16,359 nucleotides of DNA from an uncultured Bacteroides sp. (GCA_947071285.1 CAMTFK010000095.1:1-16359); one strand, 5' to 3'; positions 7,778-14,918 are shown, counted from the stretch's first letter. Numbers and translations are program-made. Notes: generated from the letters alone by a model not told the origin.

Positions 7778-10777
7778 TTAAAAGTTAAAGTTTAAACCTA
7801 CACTGAATGTACGCGAGATGGGATAGCGGGCTGAATCAATGCCATTGATATCCACCTCCGGGTCGAAACCGGAATATCCGGTGATGGTAGCCACATTCTC
7901 GCAAGAGACGGAAAGGCGCGCATTCTCTATCTGTATCTTCTGCAACCACTGCTTGGGGAAGGTATAGGAAAGCGTGATATTCTTCAGACGGAGATAAGAA
8001 CCGTTCTCCACAAAGCGGTCGGATACACGGCAGTTCTGGTTCGGGTCACCGAAGACGGCACGCGGCATGGAATAGCTTGTTCCCTCTCCTCTCCAACGTT
8101 TCAGTACATCGCTGGTCTGATTGTATGCGGCAGCCATACCGACGTTATCGATATTGTTGGCATTATAAATCTTGTTGCCGGCCACTCCCTGAAGGAAGAC
8201 GGACAACTCAAAACCTTTATAGGACAAACTGTTGTTCATTGAGTAGAACCAACTCGGATTAGGATTGCCTATCACCGTACGGTCACTGTCATTGATGACA
8301 CCGTCGTTATTCAAATCTCTGAAACGAATGTCGCCCGGTTCCGCTCCCGGCTGCACGGCATGCGCATCCACTTCCGCCTGATTTTGAAACAGTCCATCCG
8401 TCACGTAACCATAGAATACGTTAATCGGATAATCCTTTGCCAGCATCGTCACGTAAGAGTTGTTAATCTGGTTGATATAGTAAGGAACCGCACTGTTCAG
8501 GTCTTTAATCTTATTCTTATTGTAAGTGGCGGTCAGATTTGTCTCCCAGCCCAGTTCGCCTGTCAGGTTGATGGTGTGCAGGCTCATTTCCAAACCTTGG
8601 TTGCGGACTTTACCGGCATTGGTGTAAGTAGTGGTAGTGTCCTCAAAACCCGACGTGATAGGAATAGACGCTTTCACCAACATATCCCTGGTCTCTTTCA
8701 GATAAGCATCCAGCGAAACGGTGATGCGCGAATTGAACAGGGAGGCGTCAAAACCGATATTCGTCTGCGCCACTTCTTCCCAATGGATATAAGGATTGGC
8801 AAGCGTGGAAGAAACCAGCGCCGTCTGATTGCCGCTTGTGGTGCCAAACGGATACACGCTGGTATTATAAGATGCCAGATAACTGTAATTACCCACACTT
8901 GCCTGGCTACCCGTCACACCATATCCCACACGCAGTTTCAGGTCGTTCACATACTTATTCTGCGGGAACCACTTTTCCTGCGAAACACGCCATGCTGCAG
9001 AGACTGACGGGAAAGTACCCCAACGATTTTTCTTACCGAAACGGCTGGAACCGTCACGGCGAACCGTTGCCGTCAGCAGATAACGGTCTTCGTAAGAGTA
9101 ATTGACGCGTGCCATGTACGAAAGCAATGCCCATTCATTGGAACTGCCGCCAATGGCGTACATCTCCTGACCGTTATCCATTTCATGCACATTATCAAAC
9201 ATGAAGACATTCTTCTGGGCATTCAGGTAATCGTTCTCATTCCATTGTGCGGAAGAACCTGCCATCAAGCCTACACGATGCTTTTCGGCAAACGTATAGT
9301 CAAACAGGAAATAGTTATCCCACAAATAGGTGAATGATTTATTATCGCTCTTATAGCGGGAGGTTTCTTCCGTCGGAATAGGCTTCCAGTTATACTTCGG
9401 AGTGAAATTGTCGATAAACCAGAACTTGGCGTCATAACCGAATGTGCTCTTGAATTTCAGCCATTTGGTAAAGGTCAGTTCCGCTGTCAGGTTGGCAAGG
9501 AAATTATAACCTTTCGTCTGGCTCTTGTTGAGTTGCGTAGGCCCTATCGGGTTACGGATGCTGCCGTACCATTCCGAATTACCCTCCGGTCCGCTCCAGG
9601 AACCGTCTTCATTCTTCACCGGAAGAACGGGAAGAGCTTTCAGCGCATCACCTATATTATAACCGCCCGAATCTTTCGTATCGGTGCTAAAAGTTATGTT
9701 ATTAGAGAATTTCAACCACTTCAACACCTGCGCATCGCTGTTCGACTGGAATGTGAAACGACGATAATTCACACTGCTTACGATACCCGACTGGTCGAGG
9801 AAACCACCGGACACATAATAATGGGATTTCTCATTACCTCCGGAATAACTTACCGTGTAGTTCTGCATGATACCCGTGCGAAGCAATTCATCCATCCAGT
9901 CGGTGCCTGCACCCAGTTCGGAAGGGTTCGCCCAATTCGGATTGGGGTTGCGTCCGCTATTCGTCATCATGTCGTTGCTCAATTCCGCATACTGGGCGGC
10001 ATTCAGCAAAGAAGGAACATTCGTGGCATTCTGGAAAGCACAATTGGCGGATACTGACAGCTTGCCTTTTCCTTCCGTTCCGCGCTTGGTAGTAATCATC
10101 ACCACTCCATTGGCTCCCCGCGAACCGTAAATAGCTGTAGCTGATGCGTCTTTCAGTACGTCCAGACGTTCCACATCCGCCATGTTCAGAGAAGATAATC
10201 CCAGGTCGGTAGGCACTCCGTCTATCACCACCAGCGGATCGCAGTTATTGATTGAACCCAAACCACGAATCTTGATAGAGACATTGTCGCCCGGCTTTCC
10301 GGCATCCACTACCTGTACGCCGGAGATGCGGCCCTGAATGGCCTGTCCTAAATTGGATACAGGAGCATCTTTAATATCTTTGCTGCCCAAAGAAGATACG
10401 GCGCCTGTCAAATCGCTTTTCTTCATGGTTCCATAGCCTATCACCACCACTTCATCCAGCATCTCGCTGTCTTCGGACAGCATTACCTGAATTTGTTTCT
10501 GCCCTTTGACGGGGATTTCCGAAGTCTTGTAACCCACAAACGAGACTACCAGAACGGCATCCGAAGGCACATTCAACAGGAAATCGCCATCGATACCTGT
10601 TATCGTTCCGTTCGTCGTGCCCTTCTGCACCACACTGGCCCCGATAACGGTTTCACCCGTCTGGTCCTTCACTACACCTTGTACTGTGATTTGCTGTGCG
10701 AACATGCACATCGGAAGTAACATTCCTATCAGACAAACCATGATTCGAAGCCTGATCGGCATTTTGTACTTTTGCAT
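7778..10777 (-). CDS. SusC-like TonB-dependent oligosaccharide transporter
   Basis: An outer-membrane importer of 999 residues. I choose the ATG at 10777 over an in-frame ATG at 10816, because the protein then begins MQKYKMPIRL with an immediate signal peptide ending MFA-QQ. The 10816 start would put a stray hydrophobic stretch in front. Domains in order (numbering from 10777): CarboxypepD_reg-like domain (about 30-102), TonB box EVVVIGYG (109-116), plug with DASATAIYGSRGANGV (210-225), and a 22-strand-type beta-barrel ending in the aromatic NFNF typical of Bam substrates. It is the first gene of the susC-susD-SusE/F-GH66 operon. Substrate would be dextran fragments, by context. There is no sign of an N-terminal anti-sigma-contact extension, in keeping with control by the separate SusR-like regulator next door. 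Confidence 0.95.
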   Translation of the reverse strand: MQKYKMPIRLRIMVCLIGMLLPMCMFAQQITVQGVVKDQTGETVIGASVVQKGTTNGTITGIDGDFLLNVPSDAVLVVSFVGYKTSEIPVKGQKQIQVMLSEDSEMLDEVVVIGYGTMKKSDLTGAVSSLGSKDIKDAPVSNLGQAIQGRISGVQVVDAGKPGDNVSIKIRGLGSINNCDPLVVIDGVPTDLGLSSLNMADVERLDVLKDASATAIYGSRGANGVVMITTKRGTEGKGKLSVSANCAFQNATNVPSLLNAAQYAELSNDMMTNSGRNPNPNWANPSELGAGTDWMDELLRTGIMQNYTVSYSGGNEKSHYYVSGGFLDQSGIVSSVNYRRFTFQSNSDAQVLKWLKFSNNITFSTDTKDSGGYNIGDALKALPVLPVKNEDGSWSGPEGNSEWYGSIRNPIGPTQLNKSQTKGYNFLANLTAELTFTKWLKFKSTFGYDAKFWFIDNFTPKYNWKPIPTEETSRYKSDNKSFTYLWDNYFLFDYTFAEKHRVGLMAGSSAQWNENDYLNAQKNVFMFDNVHEMDNGQEMYAIGGSSNEWALLSYMARVNYSYEDRYLLTATVRRDGSSRFGKKNRWGTFPSVSAAWRVSQEKWFPQNKYVNDLKLRVGYGVTGSQASVGNYSYLASYNTSVYPFGTTSGNQTALVSSTLANPYIHWEEVAQTNIGFDASLFNSRITVSLDAYLKETRDMLVKASIPITSGFEDTTTTYTNAGKVRNQGLEMSLHTINLTGELGWETNLTATYNKNKIKDLNSAVPYYINQINNSYVTMLAKDYPINVFYGYVTDGLFQNQAEVDAHAVQPGAEPGDIRFRDLNNDGVINDSDRTVIGNPNPSWFYSMNNSLSYKGFELSVFLQGVAGNKIYNANNIDNVGMAAAYNQTSDVLKRWRGEGTSYSMPRAVFGDPNQNCRVSDRFVENGSYLRLKNITLSYTFPKQWLQKIQIENARLSVSCENVATITGYSGFDPEVDINGIDSARYPISRTFSVGLNFNF

Positions 10778-10822
10778 AATATACGAATTTAAAGTTAATA
10801 ATAAAACATAAGTCACATGCTG

Positions 10823-10845
10823 TTGTCCCTCCGTGAGAGGAACAA
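10823..10845 (-). promoter_or_regulatory. Dyad at the predicted susC transcription start
   Basis: TTGTCCCTC and GAGGAACAA form 9-bp arms with one mismatch around a 5-nt loop. The dyad begins 3 bp downstream of the -7 box, so it covers the predicted start site. It could be an operator or a short 5'-terminal hairpin in the susC mRNA. Confidence 0.35.
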
Positions 10846-10847
10846 TG

Positions 10848-10855
10848 CAAATGTA
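10848..10855 (-). promoter_or_regulatory. Bacteroides-type -7 element for susC
   Basis: Reading the minus strand, TACATTTG matches the Bacteroides primary-sigma consensus TAnnTTTG. Transcription would start near 10841, giving a leader of about 64 nt before the ATG at 10777. I see no clear TTTG -33 element at the right distance, which would fit an activator-dependent promoter. The six fixed bases occur by chance about once per 4 kb per strand, more often in AT-rich DNA, so the call rests mainly on its position. Confidence 0.55.
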
Positions 10856-10950
10856 TCGGATAAGAAGAGCCGATGAAGGAGGAAAGAGTGAAAAAGTAGT
10901 GATATCAGCCGTTCCAAAAATTATAAACGACTAATATTCAATAAAGTAAA

Positions 10951-10960
10951 ATAGTAGTAT
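10951..10960 (-). promoter_or_regulatory. Candidate operator word ATACTACTAT upstream of susC
   Basis: The minus-strand 10-mer ATACTACTAT here is identical to one at 12763-12772 upstream of the regulator gene. Two further ACTACT cores lie in the same susC region at 10895-10900 and 10972-10977. Shared words in the promoters of a regulator and its presumed target suggest a binding site for that regulator. This is inference from pattern only. Confidence 0.35.
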
Positions 10961-11011
10961 TATCTCAAAAAAGTAGTAAAAATATAAGCGTAAAAAGGAC
11001 ACTAATAGGAC

Positions 11012-11029
11012 CTGAAAGCGGTATTTCAG
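11012..11029 (-). terminator. Weak hairpin at the end of the regulator gene
   Basis: CTGAAA and TTTCAG form a perfect 6-bp stem with a 6-nt loop that overlaps the regulator stop codon. On the minus strand the T-rich stretch TCCTTTTTA comes about 15 nt later and not directly after the stem. A weak terminator or mRNA 3'-end structure is possible. Read-through into susC is not excluded. Confidence 0.3.
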
Positions 11030-12684
11030 TCTTTAGATTTACCTATCTTCATCACTTCCTGTTCCAATAAGTCACGGTCGCCGGCAGCTTTGTTGCGAAC
11101 CTTGGTACGGTAATTATATATGGTAGTCACGGAATAGCGCAGGAACTGGGCTATCTTCACGCTGTCGGTAATGCCCAAACGAATCAGGGCGAAAATGCGT
11201 AACTCCGTACTCATCCGTTCGTTGGCTTTCGGATAAATCTGTTCGCCATCGGCAAGCAAGGCATTGAAGTCTTCTACAAAGGTGGGGAACAGTTGCAGGA
11301 AGGTATTGTCGAAGTTCGCATAGAAGTCTTTCAACTCTTCGTCTATGAATTTGGAAGATTTGATGTGTTTATACAGTTCGTCCACCTTGCCGCTTGCCGC
11401 TATCTTGCCCAACGAACGGCGGTAGTTATCCATCTTTTCCAGATATACGGAACACTGGTCCATATATCGTCCGATGTATTCCTCTTTCAAATAGGAATTT
11501 TCGGCAATGATGTGGTTGGCTTCTTTCAGTTGCAGGTTGTAGCGGTGGAGTTCTTCATTCAATTCTTTCAGTCGCTTATTGGCATCCACCACTTCATGGC
11601 GTGCGGTGGCCACGCGTTTCATCTGCTTATATACATAGAAGATGGCTATCAGCAGGAAGATGGACAGCAGGCTGATAGAGACTAACGCCCACTCCATTTG
11701 TTCCTGTTGTTTCTCGGTCTTTTGTTGGTAAGCGTCGTTGATAAGGGGGAAGATTTGCAGGATTTCCAGAATACGCAACCGGGCATTGCAGAACACGGCA
11801 TCGTCCATACAGAGCTTCAGATAAGAATAGGCACGGTCTATATCTCCTTCCTGATAGAGCAACACAGCCAGCTTTCGCAGAGAAATATATTCGCGCACCG
11901 CAGACTTCATATCTGCGATGGAGGAAAGAATCAGATATTCTTTCTCTTTTTCGGTGTCTTCTTTCAGGCGGTATGATTCCGATAATGTGTAGGCACAGAT
12001 GGCTACATCGTGTACATTATCTATCTGTCCTGCCAGATAGTCCGTCAATAACTGAATGGCATTCTCAAACTCACCCCGCACATTGTACTGGTCGGACTGA
12101 ATCAGCGTGTACACCAGAAGGTTGTCTTTGTTGACCAATAGCAAGGAATCGCGATATTTGTCCGTTATTTCGGCATAGAGTTTTTTCTCCTGTTCCGTAA
12201 CGGCGTAATCAGCCATCAGGCCGTAGACTGTACGGTAGATATGATAATAGTATGGGTGAAGCTCATCCGGTAATTGATTGATATGTACGTTTTGCATCAG
12301 GTCAATGGCTTCTTTGTACATGCCTGCCGTACCCATAATCTCGGCGGTATTCATAAGGGCGTTGTCCTGATGTTCTTTGTTCTTCATCCGCAGTGCCACC
12401 TGGTATCTCTCGCGGGAGATGTAAAGGGAAGAGTCTGTGTTATAGGAACGGTATTCATCCAGGTACTCTCCTAACAGGGTAAAGCGGTTCTCGTCGGAAA
12501 TACGTTGTCTGAGGGCTTTTCGCAAGTCATTCAGTTTCTTTTCTTTTTGTTCTATGTATACGGGACGGTTTTGGATTACTTGGTCCAGTTGTGATAAAAG
12601 GGAGTCTACAACATTATTGGTAGCAGCATGAAGCTGGCACATACATACACCACATATATATAGGAATATGATTATTTTCTTCAT
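11026..12684 (-). CDS. SusR-like membrane-spanning PUL regulator
   Basis: A 552-residue transcription regulator of the SusR type (DUF6377-like architecture, from recollection). Residues 1-21 are a signal peptide, and about 25-325 are a helical TPR-like periplasmic domain. A single membrane helix follows (about 331-352, WALVSISLLSIFLLIAIF). A charged coiled coil (about 357-400) leads into a cytoplasmic region that ends in a helix-turn-helix (about 492-533, with LRIFALIRLGITDSVKIAQF and TTIYNYRTKVRNK). In this family the periplasmic domain is thought to sense an oligosaccharide released from the target glycan and to activate the adjacent susC operon. The gene lies directly upstream of susC in the same direction with a 248-bp gap. 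The inducer here is probably an isomalto-oligosaccharide; that is inferred from the enzymes, not visible in the protein. Confidence 0.88.
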   Translation of the reverse strand: MKKIIIFLYICGVCMCQLHAATNNVVDSLLSQLDQVIQNRPVYIEQKEKKLNDLRKALRQRISDENRFTLLGEYLDEYRSYNTDSSLYISRERYQVALRMKNKEHQDNALMNTAEIMGTAGMYKEAIDLMQNVHINQLPDELHPYYYHIYRTVYGLMADYAVTEQEKKLYAEITDKYRDSLLLVNKDNLLVYTLIQSDQYNVRGEFENAIQLLTDYLAGQIDNVHDVAICAYTLSESYRLKEDTEKEKEYLILSSIADMKSAVREYISLRKLAVLLYQEGDIDRAYSYLKLCMDDAVFCNARLRILEILQIFPLINDAYQQKTEKQQEQMEWALVSISLLSIFLLIAIFYVYKQMKRVATARHEVVDANKRLKELNEELHRYNLQLKEANHIIAENSYLKEEYIGRYMDQCSVYLEKMDNYRRSLGKIAASGKVDELYKHIKSSKFIDEELKDFYANFDNTFLQLFPTFVEDFNALLADGEQIYPKANERMSTELRIFALIRLGITDSVKIAQFLRYSVTTIYNYRTKVRNKAAGDRDLLEQEVMKIGKSKD

Positions 12685-12729
12685 CCGATTCTCGATTAGT
12701 TAAAGGTTACTTCTACAGGAAGTTTTATG

Positions 12730-12737
12730 CAAAAATA
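12730..12737 (-). promoter_or_regulatory. Bacteroides-type -7 element for the regulator gene
   Basis: Minus-strand TATTTTTG matches TAnnTTTG. It lies 46-53 bp before the regulator start codon, predicting a leader of about 40 nt. No good -33 TTTG is seen. The shared word ATACTACTAT lies 26 bp further upstream, a position suited to an activator or to autoregulation. Confidence 0.45.
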
Positions 12738-12762
12738 AGTAAATTCTGATAGATTCCTATTT

Positions 12763-12772
12763 ATAGTAGTAT
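12763..12772 (-). promoter_or_regulatory. Candidate operator word ATACTACTAT upstream of the regulator gene
   Basis: Identical in 10 of 10 bases and in orientation to the word at 10951-10960 upstream of susC. It sits just upstream of the predicted -7 element of the regulator. This would fit autoregulation by the SusR-like protein. Confidence 0.35.
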
Positions 12773-12825
12773 TTAAATCACTATATCTTTAAAGGTAAAG
12801 CGACGTTTCTTTAAAGAATAGTACT

Positions 12826-12894
12826 ACCAACACCCCCATGTTGGGATGACCAACATCCCCATGTAAGTAGTACCAACACCCAGGTGTTGGTAAG
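12826..12894. repeat. Three tandem 23-bp units with CCAACA-N6-TGTTGG dyads
   Basis: Units start at 12826, 12849 and 12872, exactly 23 bp apart, each beginning ACCAACA. The first has the dyad CCAACA-N6-TGTTGG (12827-12844). The second keeps the left arm but has TGTAAG on the right (12850-12867). The third is the strongest: arms TACCAACACC (12871-12880) and GGTGTTGGTA (12883-12892) around CA. The array is 142-210 bp upstream of the regulator start and on the opposite side from the membrane protein gene. It could bind a dimeric protein repeatedly or form serial RNA hairpins. Confidence 0.75.
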
Positions 12895-12924
12895 AGGATT
12901 GTTTAAAGATGAAGAGAGAAGGTT

Positions 12925-12941
12925 AGTAGATTTCATCTACT
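12925..12941. repeat. Short perfect hairpin
   Basis: AGTAGAT, loop TTC, ATCTACT: a perfect 7-bp inverted repeat. It carries AGTAGA/TCTACT, close to the ACTACT word found near both PUL promoters. Operator or RNA hairpin; no T-tract, so not a typical terminator. Confidence 0.45.
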
Positions 12942-12971
12942 TAAATAGCTATACCGTTTATATCAACGTTA

Positions 12972-12995
12972 ATAAAGAGTAATTCTGCTCTTTAT
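12972..12995. repeat. Perfect 8-bp inverted repeat
   Basis: ATAAAGAG (12972-12979) and CTCTTTAT (12988-12995) pair perfectly around an 8-nt loop. It lies about 27 bp upstream of the TATATTTG box at 13022, a place where an operator would affect that promoter. No run of T follows on either strand, so a terminator is not supported. Confidence 0.45.
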
Positions 12996-13021
12996 ACGAC
13001 TTATGCAGATGTTTAAATCTT

Positions 13022-13029
13022 TATATTTG
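13022..13029 (+). promoter_or_regulatory. Possible -7 element reading toward the structured RNA
   Basis: TATATTTG matches TAnnTTTG. A transcript would start near 13036 and run through the structured RNA candidate toward the membrane protein gene. A second match, TATATTTG at 13171-13178, lies inside the RNA candidate and could start a shorter transcript. Neither has a clear -33 element, and chance matches are common in DNA this AT-rich. Confidence 0.3.
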
Positions 13030-13139
13030 CGCAGTGTTGACTTCTATAGAAAAGAAGAGACACTTTCTTTTTTTGAGGACGTTTTTATTATTACTCATAT
13101 TTCGGAATCTGGTAAATTTCAAACCTACGAGTTAATAAT

Positions 13140-13303
13140 AAGTAAACGGGTCTCACGCACATCGTGTATATATATTTGTTATATATCCGTATGGAGCGTG
13201 GGACTGTTACTTGTTATATCGTAGGTGGGCTTTACCAGAGCCTCGAAATATGGATACCATAGTAACAGTTCCCACGTTCTTCTATTTTATAACCCGCTTG
13301 CTT
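13140..13303 (+). ncRNA. Candidate structured RNA, rod-shaped with 6S-like geometry
   Basis: A closing stem pairs 13140-13151 with 13292-13303 (core CGGGT with ACCCG, one mismatch). Then comes an asymmetric A/U-rich open region (13152-13192 against 13281-13291). A long apical hairpin follows, pairing 13193-13211 with 13261-13280 (GCGTGGGACTGTTACT with its complement, one bulge). Inside it ATATCG (13215-13220) can pair with CGAAATAT with a two-base bulge, and GGGCT with AGCCT. Closing stem, central A/U-rich bubble and terminal stem at about 165 nt recall 6S RNA, but no sequence match to that family was established. It could equally be a leader of the gene at 13595 or another small RNA. The strand is uncertain because the stems pair in either direction. 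Confidence 0.4.
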
Positions 13304-13594
13304 TGGGGAATTGACGGGCATATTAACACTTATATCTGTAATGAAACCAATTAACCGGACTACAAACGTACGGACAAGGAATAATTCCTTTCCAAGTTGC
13401 ATGCTTTACTCTGTTCCCGCGGGCATTCATACTCAACCTCCTCCCTCATAGATGCAGTGTTTCCTAACAACTACATCTAAAAGCAGTAGCGAGAAATTAG
13501 TGAAAACATCAAAAACTACGAAATTATGATTTTAAGAAGAAAAGAAAATCGTTCCAAAGTGGAACAAAAACATGAAAAAATAAAAACAAGTAAT

Positions 13595-14857
13595 ATGAAA
13601 CGGACAACTATATTATTATTCCTGTGCTTCATGGGCATTACCATGGCATCAGCACAACAAAAGACTTTTAAGGGTACGTGGCTATATGAACAGGGAGAAA
13701 AGAATGGAACTATACAGCTCGACTTGTATCAGAAAAGTGTTGAAAATGAATTCGATATGGACGGGGCTTTGTGCTTCGGGACATTTGCCTTTTCCGATGG
13801 CAGTTATTATTCAATAGAAGAGGTTGAGGTGGAAGGCAATAAGGCATCACTACAGCAAGTACTTGACACCGAAATGGGAAATTTTAAGATGCAAATGACT
13901 TATAATTCTGCCGATCAGTCTATTGAACTCAGCACAAACGGAGCGAACGGCTTACCCGATAAACTTTTGCTCAGAAAGTCAGATATACAGAACCAGGAAA
14001 CGAGTGCCGAAAGCCCCATTATTAATGAAGTTGACAATGAAACATCCTCTCCTATTAACTGGACCAGTATCATAGGTGCAGTGATTCTGATTATAGCTAT
14101 GGCAGGCTATAGTCTTTTCATTATCAACAAGAAGAATGAGTTTGATCAGGTATACACTACAGAGTATTTCTCGGCGACCAGACGTTCCAATGGGAAAAGT
14201 CCTCAAAGCTCTTCGGAAGAAGATACACAAGTAACAGGATTGCTCGACAAATTACAGCATGAACTAACCACATTTCAGAATCATACCAGTGGTGCGTCAT
14301 ATCTGGTTGTATTAAAGAAAAAGCAACATAAGAAGTGCGCCGGCTATTTGCGTCAAGCAATAGAGATAGCTTCAACTAATCCCGAAATACTACATGATTT
14401 ACAGCAATACGCACATATTCTTGCTAACAGCCAAAAGCGTTTATTCGACGGCTCTTATTCCGTCATGATAGCCGCAGGTATTGCAACACTATTGGTTGGC
14501 TATTTAATGAGTGATCTCCTGATTGTCATTCTTTTTGCAGGAGCAATAGCCGTTTACTATTTAGCTTCCTTTGCTCCTCAATATCTTATATTAAACAAAG
14601 TGGCAAATAGTTCTCATACTTCAACCGGATTTTTAGGTACATTGGCAAACATCGTAGGAAATGCAAAAGTTATCACTTATATATTCGATACTCAAGATAC
14701 CATTGATACGATTACCGGAGATAACATATATCGCTATGATGATTACTCGCAGGTGCAGGCATCTGTCTTTATTGTTATTTTAGCTTATCTGGTTGCAGGC
14801 ATTGGTATCATGTACATTGCTTGCTGGCGATTCTTCCGGAATTTCATTATGCATTAA
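13595..14857 (+). CDS. Unrecognised multi-pass membrane protein with periplasmic N-terminal domain
   Basis: I do not recognise this 420-residue protein. I choose the ATG at 13595, since MKRTTILLFLCFMGITMASA-QQ is an excellent signal peptide. An in-frame ATG at 13526 would add 23 charged residues in front of it. Residues about 22-130 are beta-rich (KTFKGTWLYEQGEKNGTIQL and following) and resemble a small lipocalin-like or protein-interaction domain. A membrane helix follows at about 156-177. Then come a cytoplasmic segment with helical, Lys-rich sequence (about 212-285), a closely spaced pair of helices (287-305 and 308-326), and a last helix (388-410). A strong terminator lies 20 bp downstream, so it is probably monocistronic. 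There is no evidence that it belongs to the PUL. Confidence 0.8.
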   Translation: MKRTTILLFLCFMGITMASAQQKTFKGTWLYEQGEKNGTIQLDLYQKSVENEFDMDGALCFGTFAFSDGSYYSIEEVEVEGNKASLQQVLDTEMGNFKMQMTYNSADQSIELSTNGANGLPDKLLLRKSDIQNQETSAESPIINEVDNETSSPINWTSIIGAVILIIAMAGYSLFIINKKNEFDQVYTTEYFSATRRSNGKSPQSSSEEDTQVTGLLDKLQHELTTFQNHTSGASYLVVLKKKQHKKCAGYLRQAIEIASTNPEILHDLQQYAHILANSQKRLFDGSYSVMIAAGIATLLVGYLMSDLLIVILFAGAIAVYYLASFAPQYLILNKVANSSHTSTGFLGTLANIVGNAKVITYIFDTQDTIDTITGDNIYRYDDYSQVQASVFIVILAYLVAGIGIMYIACWRFFRNFIMH

Positions 14858-14876
14858 ACATTCATTGTTACAATAG

Positions 14877-14918
14877 AAAAATCCTGCACATTCCATCATA
14901 CATGTGCAGGATTTTTTT
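14877..14918 (+). terminator. Rho-independent terminator after the membrane protein gene
   Basis: AAAAATCCTGCACAT (14877-14891) pairs with ATGTGCAGGATTTTT starting at 14902, a perfect stem of about 15 bp with a 10-nt loop. It runs into seven T residues (14912-14918). The A-run on the left arm means it could also end transcription on the other strand. Confidence 0.9.

Larger units (their letters stand above)
10778..11025. other. susC leader and upstream control region
   Basis: A 248-bp AT-rich region between the regulator gene and susC. On the minus strand it contains a -7 element (10848-10855), a dyad at the expected transcription start (10823-10845), and three ACTACT words (at 10895-10900, 10953-10958 and 10972-10977). 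The last two are 19 bp apart. It also contains a hairpin overlapping the regulator stop codon. The sequence just before the chosen susC ATG is A/T-rich with no strong Shine-Dalgarno, which is normal for susC genes. No ORF is seen here. Confidence 0.6.
12685..13594. other. Long gene-poor region between the regulator and the membrane protein gene
   Basis: A 910-bp AT-rich region with no ORF I would defend. From left to right it holds the regulator promoter, the 23-bp dyad array (12826-12894), two perfect hairpins (12925-12941 and 12972-12995), and a TATATTTG promoter-like box (13022-13029). A large structured RNA candidate (13140-13303) and short palindromes such as CCCGCGGG (13416-13423) follow. 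The stretch 13304-13594 has no other clear structure. The density of dyads is much higher than in the other intergenic regions of the window. Confidence 0.7.

Noticed and set aside
10767..10774. TACTTTTG on the plus strand inside the start of susC, as a promoter for an antisense RNA
   Set aside because: It is a bare TAnnTTTG match in coding sequence with no -33 element and no terminator downstream. Chance matches are frequent.
13003..13224. 73-codon open frame in the long intergenic region
   Set aside because: Unusual composition with many Ser, Ile and Cys, no ribosome-binding site, no recognisable fold, and its 3' part overlaps the RNA stem. A structured RNA explains the region better.
13306..13318. 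GGAATTGACGGG resembles the conserved 16S rRNA segment around the 907 primer site
   Set aside because: Only about 12 bases match and the flanks do not. A match of this length to a 1.5-kb gene is expected by chance in a window of this size.
12285..13371. Inverted pair GTACGTTT (12285-12292) and AAACGTAC (13364-13371), recalling inverted repeats of Bacteroides phase-variable promoters
   Set aside because: Only 8 bases match, one copy is inside the regulator coding sequence, no invertase gene is near, and inversion would break the regulator gene.
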